Of a stretch of 64,000 nucleotides of DNA, positions 52,301 through 61,300 are shown piece after piece. Each line of letters begins with the position of its first letter. Within the stretch, counting starts at the first letter, position 1. The translations under genes were made by a program, and so were the position numbers. The notes beneath the pieces were generated by a model that was not told where the DNA came from, ran no database searches, and saw only the letters and a program-made list of their open reading frames with translations. Source of the stretch: Dendrophyllia cribrosa (Eukaryota > Cnidaria > Anthozoa > Scleractinia > Dendrophylliidae); NCBI GenBank assembly GCA_024195265.1, contig JAJLRJ010000006.1, positions 21,552,023 through 21,616,022 on the forward strand, written 5' to 3'.

Positions 52301-55300
52301 TTTCCATGATGATATATAAATATAAATTTTAAAAACACCATATATACCATGGCTGTGCAACCGAATTTACTTCCATCTCACAGTGAAAAGACACTGGGCG
52401 CCATGAAGGCAGAGCGAACCGTCAAGCGCATCACATTCAACCCTTCTGAGGCCAACCCCGGCGAGACACTGTACGTCTCGGTGCCTAAGCTAGGCGAGCA
52501 CGATGTTATTGTGTCCGGCTCACTTGCACTGGTGTTTAACATCAATCTCTCTGGCGGCCACGCTAACAATTATCTTGTGCAAAATGTTTCTCGGGCCCTG
52601 GTGGACAGGTTTGTTGTAAAGTTTGCCGCCACCACTGTCCAGGACACGGTTGGATACGACATCTACAAGATCTTCGATGACCTATTCAAATCAACCGATG
52701 AGCGGGAAAATATGCTTATGGAGGGCATCCAGAGTGTGGATTTATGTAAGATTCGCTCTGGTGCTGGTGACAAACCGACCTCAGGCGTGGCTGCGGAAAC
52801 CAAGCTGGAGACAATATACAAGAATAAGTATCGCATCAAACTGGATCACCAAATCTTAACTGATCACGGAATCATATACCCTCAAGCGTTATATAACGAT
52901 CTGGTCTTCGAACTAACCCTTGCCCCTGCAAACCAAGTTGTCCGGGGCTCAGACACAAGCAAGCTCGTGTACAAGCTGGAAAACATCCAGCTGGAGTATG
53001 AGACGATCAGAAGTAAGGAGCTGGCCGACGAAGCAACAAGCTCTTACACTAGCGGTAGGGAGTTCGCTTATGACCTCGTAATGCGAGATCGGGTGCATCC
53101 CTTCTCAAAAGGTGGTGACACTCGGCTGAATCTTCAGGTTAACCCACAGCGCAAATCTCTCAAGGGCATCCTCTTGCTGTTCATCAACCCCTACATGGCT
53201 GGTGCCAGGGACTCTGAGAACTATTTCAACCCCGACATCACCAAAGTGAAGGTCACAGTCAACAGTGTTCCAAACAGGATCTACAACGACGGCATCAGTG
53301 GTACTGACATGTGGAATGAAATCTTCTGATACTTCAAGCCACATGTGCGAGGCAGGCCTAACATGAACTTGACCAAATATCTCGCAGGCAACAAGTTTGG
53401 GCTCTGGATTGACCTGCGGTCCATGGCTGACACAGCCCTTCATGGCAACGACCAACGGCTCGTCAACACACAGGAGGGCATGCAACTCGAGATCGAACGA
53501 AACGGCACAGGCTCGGGAAACGCAAACTGCCACATCTTCACCATCTCAGACTCACAGATGAACATCATGGACAAGCAGCTGCATTCTGTACAGTACTAGG
53601 TAAACGCATACACACATTATATACCATGGCCACAAACAAGATCAACTTCTATGCCAAGCCGGCTCCCCTGCCATCCACCGGACCATTATCACACAAAGGC
53701 CCCCTCCCCACCAGTTTGCAAACCAATTAATATAGGTGTTGGTTATGGAGCCAAGAAAGCTGCCATTCAACGCACTAATCGTGGGCCCCACTAACTCTGG
53801 CAAGACACAGTATCTTCTAAACCAACTGCGAGGCCCCTTTAGGGGTTGTTTTGACTTCATCGTTTTATTGTGCCCCACATTTGTCAAGAACAAGACATAC
53901 AATGGCTTTGTGGACCGCGATCCGCACATCTTTGTGATTGTCTGCCAACAGCATGAGATCGAAGACTGGTTGAAGTTGGCGAGCTTCTTTTTCACATGCA
54001 CCAACACTTTATTCATACTCGATGACTGCACCGCCTCCAAAGATGTCAAAGGCCGCACGAGTCAGCTGGTCAATCTGGGGTTCAGCGCAAGGCATGACGG
54101 CATATCCGTGTGGGTCTTGACCCAGCAGATCACCAGCATTGCCAAGCCATATCGTGATAACATTGCAGTGATCGTGCTCTTTTACACGCCCTCCAGCAAG
54201 ACCACTAAGGCCATCTTCGAAGACTATGCCGGCGAGCTCTCCCATGAGGAGTACAAAGAGCTTATTGCAAGGCTCAAATCCCGCAAGTTCTCCCACCTGG
54301 TTTTCTCTCTGAGGCACCCGTATGGAATTGAGTACAAAGTTTAAACACATATATATACCATGGCTATGAATGTGCCAACCAATCTACACAAGCTCACTGT
54401 GCTTTCACAGCTTTTGGATGAATTGCACAAACACACACTTGATGCGCAAAACAAAATTATCAAAGCCGCTGGTGAGGAAGATCTGCCTCATGCTTCTCAA
54501 CAGATATCCATTGCGGTTAAATTCTATGCCAGACACCATGGCGGGGATTATACGTGAGCTTGAAACTCTTTTGCCCGACATCAAGAGAATTATTGAAAAA
54601 TAAAAACACATATATATACCCTGATGATGGCAGCTGAAGACCAGGTCGACTTGAACGAAGTAATGCAGATGCTGGAGGCCACCCCTGATACCGCACCTCC
54701 AACAGGGCCAGTTGGTGACAATGGCATTCCTGCTAAACGTGAGACGCTGGCAATCCTTGTTTCAACTGGCAAGGCCAAAGAAGCTATCGGCGTGCAGCTC
54801 ACACACGATCATGTCAAGCGGTTGTCAGACAAGGACGTTGAGAAGTACTGCAAAAAGGTACGAGGCCTACGTCGGCAACAAGACAACCGAATCCCTAGTT
54901 GATTCCGCCATCATGATCGTGTCCAAAGGCATTGGCCTGGTGATCCCGATTGAGGATGTCAAGGAGTTTCAGCAAGAACTCAAAAACGACTACATCATCA
55001 ACCAGGAGCTGTCAAATCTTGCTGGAGGTCTTGCCATGCGATGCGGACGATTGCTGGCGCTTGCCAATGCTGCTCTCATCACAACAAAACACATCAAGTT
55101 TGAACGAGAGCCTGAGCCCCAACCCACACATCCAACCAGAGACAGTGAAGGCTATCCACTTGAGGGCTTTGGTGAAGTTGGGCTGGGCCCTGGGGTGACC
55201 TCGCAGGAACCTTGAAGGAACCTGACTGGAACCTGGCTGGAACCTGACAGCACACTTATCACATCTTGTAAAAAATAAAAAAGCATATATATACCCACTA

Positions 55301-58300
55301 TGGCCACACCACTCGAGACGGTCCCTGAAGAAACTCCAACTCCAACTCCAACTCCAACACCTGCCCCTGTTACCTCTGAGGCCCCGAAAACAAAGCCCGT
55401 AACGGAAAAGAATCCCGGCCGCGTTGCTTCTGGCAAAAGGCTAGCAGAACGCAACCGCCTGGCCCGTGAAGCAAAGAAAAAGGCCGAATCACAAAAGCCT
55501 GCACCCTCAACAAGTGAAAACAATTCTGCAACAAGTGGTGCAACAAGTGACACAACAAGTGACAGCAACAGCAACTCAATCTTTTATATTCTGGGGTTTG
55601 GAGGATTGGCTGTCTCTCTTGCTGGTGTTTATTACCAACGCGAAGCCATAATGCAAAGGCTTGGACGTAAATCTAACACACCAGCAACACCAGCAAACAC
55701 ACCACCAGCAACACCCGCTGCACCACCAGCTGCAACACCCCCATCTCGAATTCCGGTAAGACAAGGAATTAAAAAAATGGAATAAAAAAACAAAAACATA
55801 TATACTGCACACAAACCATGTCTGACAACAAGCTTGTGAAGTCTATCCTCGAAGCCGCAACAATCACTGGCCTTGTAGCTGGTATTGGTTGGATTGGGAA
55901 AAAGACCATCAAAGAAAACTTCACTGCCGACTCCAGTGCAAGCTTTATGAACTACGTCAAGTTCACAGGCGTCATGGCTGGCAGCATTGCGCTGAAGAAA
56001 TATCTCGAGGACCAGAAAATCCTCCCAGACAACATGTAAAAACATATGTATACACACGACCACAATGGCTTCGATTGCAATAATGGCCCTTGGCGCTGTT
56101 CTCAATGCGGCAGCTTTCACGGGCGGCAATTATCTCGCGAAATATCTGTCTGGCGATAACGGAAAGGCAGCAATGGATGAGAAAATCCGACATGACAAAG
56201 CCCTTGAACAATACCAAGCGGCTAACGCCAAATACCAGAAGGACCGCACCAAGCTCCTCGACTGGATTGCAGCCAATGATCGGATTAAACACCAAGCTAG
56301 CAAAAACTTTCAAACCACCGACCAAGCCCTGGTCTTGTATAATCAGATGCACCAAACACAACCAGATAAACAAATCAAAGACTACAAAGAGCCTCAGTTC
56401 TCGGACTTCTACAAGCCCAGCCCACAACAACAGAATGGTGAACTTGTGTTCATTGGAGGCACCCTGCTTGCGGGTGGGTATGCGGCTTATCGCTTTCTGT
56501 AAACAAACATATATACCCCCTATGGAGGCGAAACTCTCAAAGATCTATTACAGTCCGAAAGGGTATTGGAAAGGTCTTGCCGCTGTGAAAAAGCTAGCTG
56601 CAGCAGCCAAGGTCTCTGATGATGTCGCAAAGAAATGGCTGGTCAAACAAGCCCTTTGGCAAGTTTACCTCCCGGCGCCACGCCATATCCCTCGGCCCAA
56701 GTTTGATGTCTCATTACCCAATGCAGTGCATCAAGCAGATCTTCTCTTCCTGCCCCACGACAAACTTCCTCATGGGAGAAAGGTTTTTTTTTTTTTTTTT
56801 TTTTTTGAGATTAACATACTTTATTCAACATTCAAACAGCTCAGCACATCAATCACAAATACAGAATCATTATGGGAGAAAGGTTTACAAATACGCATTA
56901 ACCCTTGTTGATGTGGCTAGCCGTTACAAAGCAGCAGAGCCCTTAACTTCGAAAGAGTCTGAAGAGGTGGCTAAAGCGTTTCAGAAGATTTACAGACGCG
57001 GGCCTTTGAAATGGCCTCAACTCTTGCAAGTTGACCCTGGGAAAGAGTTTATGGGGGCTGTGACTAAGGCCATGGAAAACAACAAAACGACCATTCGTCG
57101 CGGGTGGGTTGATATCCACAGAGACCAAGCAATTGTGGAGAGATTCAACCGAACCCTGGCTGAAAGGTTGTTTGGTTATCAGTATGCTGTTGAAATGAAT
57201 ATGCCCTCTGGCCGTTCGACTGCTTGGGTGAAAAGGCTGCCAGATGTTGTCTCGGCCTTGAACAATGAAGTAACAAGACTCACTGGCAAGAAGCCCACTC
57301 AAGCAATCAAAGAGAAAGCAATATCAGCCAAGCCTGCGACACCATATGCTAGGCCTGTGGGGGTGAATGAGAAGAAGCTCCCACCCCGGGTGAGTGTGAG
57401 ATATCTTTATTACCCCGGTGAGCTGGAAGGCGGTGGGAGGCGTGCGACTGATCCGATCTGGTCTTTGAAGGTCCACAACATTGAGAAGGTTGTCACCAAG
57501 CCAGATGCGCCTGTCGTGTATTATCTCTATGACGGGCCCAAGAGAGGGTTTGTTCGTGAGGAGTTGATGGTGGTGCCCCCGGGCACTCAGTTGCCCCCAG
57601 CTGGGTTGTGAAACTCGATTGGTTCTGTGTGGATGCCGTCTGGCAGCACCCAACGCTTGTCGTAATAAGCGGAAAGGCCCAGCTTGTGCTGCTTGTACGT
57701 GAACATGGCCCCGTTGTACATTCGAAAGCCCCTGTTGGCGGCCATGTCCCTGCCCCCCTGCAGGGCTCTTTCGTACCTTTCCCAGCGAAGCTCGTTCTGC
57801 TTCTTGTTGACGCCCTTGGAGGACATCTTGGCCTCTCCGCTAGCCTCGTTTTCTACGTAATAACACTTGCTGCACAGGGCGATGGCCCGTGTGCCTTCCT
57901 TCTCAAGCTTGAACAAGCCCGGCTCTCTGCCGCTCCACTTGTCCCACGCCAACCAATTCTTCTTCTCCGCCTCAAACTGGTCGCGAAGTTCCGGGCGAAT
58001 GGCCTCTTCCAGAGTGTCGTGAGCAAGAGCGAAGTACATGCTGTCCGTGTCCATCTGGATGAGCTCGAAGTCGCCCCTGTCGATGAAGTAATCTAAGAAG
58101 TCGTAATAGAACTCCAGCATGCGGAGCTTGGCAAGTTGGTACACAACAATGCCCACTTGAAAAGGGCGGTCGATTGTGACCTTTGGCTTGCGCAGCTCGA
58201 TCTTGTAAGCAGCTCCGATCTCTTCGAGATCATCGAATAAGGGTGAGCGGAGATTCTTGTCAACCTCGTCCTCGTCAGTTGTGTACAACGTTCTTGTCTG

Positions 58301-61300
58301 GCGCTCCACAGCTTCGATGAACTTGCCGTAAGCGCTGTTGCCAAGGAGCTTGAACACTTCAGCAAGCAGTGCCTTATCCTTGTCAGCGTCGCCTTTCCTT
58401 CGGTTGTCGGCGACCTCGCGAACGAACCAGTCGAAGAGCTTTTTGGGTCTATAATCGATCGTGCGGTAGACTGCCGTGATCTTGAGGCCGCTGTTGAGAT
58501 ACCATTTCAAGAGGGGTGCGTAGATCAGCATCTTTTTCGCTGACAGAACACCCAAAAGCTTTTTCTGGTCGGGAAAGCGGGTTCGGTCACTTTCTTGGAG
58601 GTAATCGTGCATATGCTGTGGAACGCATTCGTTAGGCACTGGTTGGTTGATGAAGAGCGGTGGAAACTCTTCGAACTGCTCCCACAACTCTCGGGGGACT
58701 TCGATGTCCACTTCCGCAAACCCGAACCACCTGCCTGTATTCAGATTCATTTCAAGAGCTGTCGCCGCCTGCACCGGGACGTTGTAATGCACAACCTTCT
58801 CTTTACCACAGGGCATCTCCTGCAGCATCGTGCTTGGGTAAAGGGAGTTAGCGTCGAACCCCGCAATCCGTTTCGTAATGCGGGCTAAGTCGTATTTGTG
58901 AGAACGGATGCGGGTTTCGCCGCGCACGTGTTTGCGGGTGAAGACCAGGCTTGGCCCGCCAACCACAGCCCCCTTCAGCATGGCGTAAGCTTCTGGGCCG
59001 GGGGCGTATAGGGCTGGAGCATTGCGGCCTCTCAATGAGCCTCGCAAGACGTATTGCATTGATACTCCTGGCAAGGAGACCGCGTCTTTGAAGATGTCAA
59101 CCCCGAGGCCCGTGTAAAAGCCCTTCATCGTTTGGAGAGCTTCGAGGAAGGGAGACACGTCTAGATTGTTGTAATACTCCAGCCAGTCTCCGAATGTCTT
59201 CATGCCTTTCACGTGGAAGAGGCGATTGCATTCTTCGTGCTCCTTTGGAGAAAGAACGAAGGCGTTTTTGAGTTGTGAGTACCAGCACTCGTATGGGGGA
59301 AGACCAGGGTAATCCAGCTTGTCAGCGCTGTCAAACCACTCGTATAGGAGCCAGGACTTGGTCTGTGTCGCTCCATACGTCTTGACCCACTTGTCATACG
59401 TGATGCCTGGGGCCAAATAATTCATGATGTCCAAGAACTTGTAGCTGGGAGTGTTGATGAACATGATGCGTCCCTCTTTCTCCGCGGCAAAGACCCCGTT
59501 CTCTTGAGCGAAATGAGAAACAAAGTACTTGTGGATAAGCTTGAGATCGTAATGGCCTGAGTTGAAGCCGACCACAGGCACTTGGTTGCACCATTTGTCG
59601 ATGAGCTTGAGTTGCTTCTCAGGAAGATTCTCAAGGTCTGGGGGCATATATTGGGCAGCCACATCCTCTCGGATGGCTGCACTTCGCCGCTCCAGGGAGG
59701 CATAAAACAGCCCGATAAGCTCGTCAGGATCTTTGGAGCAAATGTACTCAGGCTCAGGGTTCAACGTGTCGGCAATGGAGACTGAGATGGGCACATGCCC
59801 GCTTTCATAAGAGAGATCGCGTGTCGGGCGAGCTGCCTTGGTCTTGTCCTGGTACGCTTCGAAGTCGTAGACGATCGCGTGGGGATATGTTTTGTTTCTT
59901 TTCTGTGGGCAACGGTCATTCCACCAGGGGGAAGGCTGTTCGTGTTGCCACCTTTCCACCACGTTGTACCCAGCGTCTCGAAGCAACTGAGTTCGTTGCA
60001 GAGTCTTTTGGTAAGCAACCATCCTTGTGATTGTGTTGCCCCTTCGGTCAACATATACACCTTCGTCCCTCGTTCCCTCGGGGTAACATTCCTCGCAACC
60101 ATGCCAGAAACAACCGTGGAACTGGAAAACTGTCTTGCTTTCTGGGTGATAGCCGTCAACTGGAGCCCCACAAATATAGCTCTCACCGCCATGGCCGCAT
60201 CTGTGATGGTGGATGTGAATGTCACGCTGTTTTGCCTCCCACTCCAGCCAGCACACTGCCTTGACACCGAAACCGCCTTCTGGGTAAAAGGCTTTCTCAA
60301 AAGCTGACTCCGGAGGGAGGGCACGTTTCCCGGGGCAGTCGATTTTGGTTTGGCCACGAGTACACGTCTTTGAGTGGCGCTTTAAGTTATCAGTCCGTGT
60401 GAACCTCCCACCGCACTCGCCACAAGTGTAATTGTTTGTGACTTTATTGATATTGGTAATCAAGAAGGAGTGGCCCTCATGAGTACCGATAGTCATGGTT
60501 GGAGCGCCAACCTTGTCGTAATTCGCAGGAGTGTGATATAAAATGAAGTCACCATTGGGGAAAACAAGATATGCGGCATTCCTTGCTTGAAATGCCTTTC
60601 GATTTTAGAGAAGTGCCGCAAATTTAGCTGGCCTCGAACCCCCGGATAAACTGCGAAGAAGCTTTCTGCGAGTTCCCTGGTTCTGCGAGTAGAACGAGCT
60701 ATACGAGCTCCCCAATGGACAGCCAAGCAACGAAAGAGACAAAGATTGTCGTTGAAATTGTCAAGGGCAATGACTTCTCTTTTGTTGCGAAGCCAATCAG
60801 GAAGCCGCCCGAGACCTATTTGCAAGGGTTGACGATCCAACACGACTTTGAGATCAAGCAGGACAGTGCTTTCGTAAAACCATTTGGTGTCAGGTCTGTT
60901 AAGTCTTGCGTTTTGAAGACGAAACTCTTCCTGGGCTTGCAGCCACTGTCATGTCTCGGAAATAGTGGCTAACCAACGACTGTTGTGGTTGTTTTGATAA
61001 AACATTCTCAACTCCTCGGTTTCAGTGTTTCGTAACTCGAATGTGAAGCGTAAATTGATTGCGTGTCGTGTGTAAACATTTTGCTTGATTTTGTTCAAAA
61101 TTCTGCCGACAAGAGAGTTTTCGAGATTGTTTACAAAGCAGAACCGGATTATTCGTCTGCCGTGTTCAACCCATCGGTCAACCTGATCATAGATTTGAAC
61201 AAGTTGCTCAAAATCTAAATCCGGTGGGTTGTTTTGAGGCTCGACCTCAGCATTATTGTCGTCGACATTTCGTGCCTGTGCGTCCAGCCAGGCAATCAGC

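Noticed and set aside
45042..60951. UGA recoding as an amino acid in the Polinton (five of seven in-frame stops are TGA)
   Set aside because: Integrase and PolB both end on TGA at sensible places, other in-frame stops are TAA and TAG, and several frameshifts coexist, so ordinary decay is simpler.
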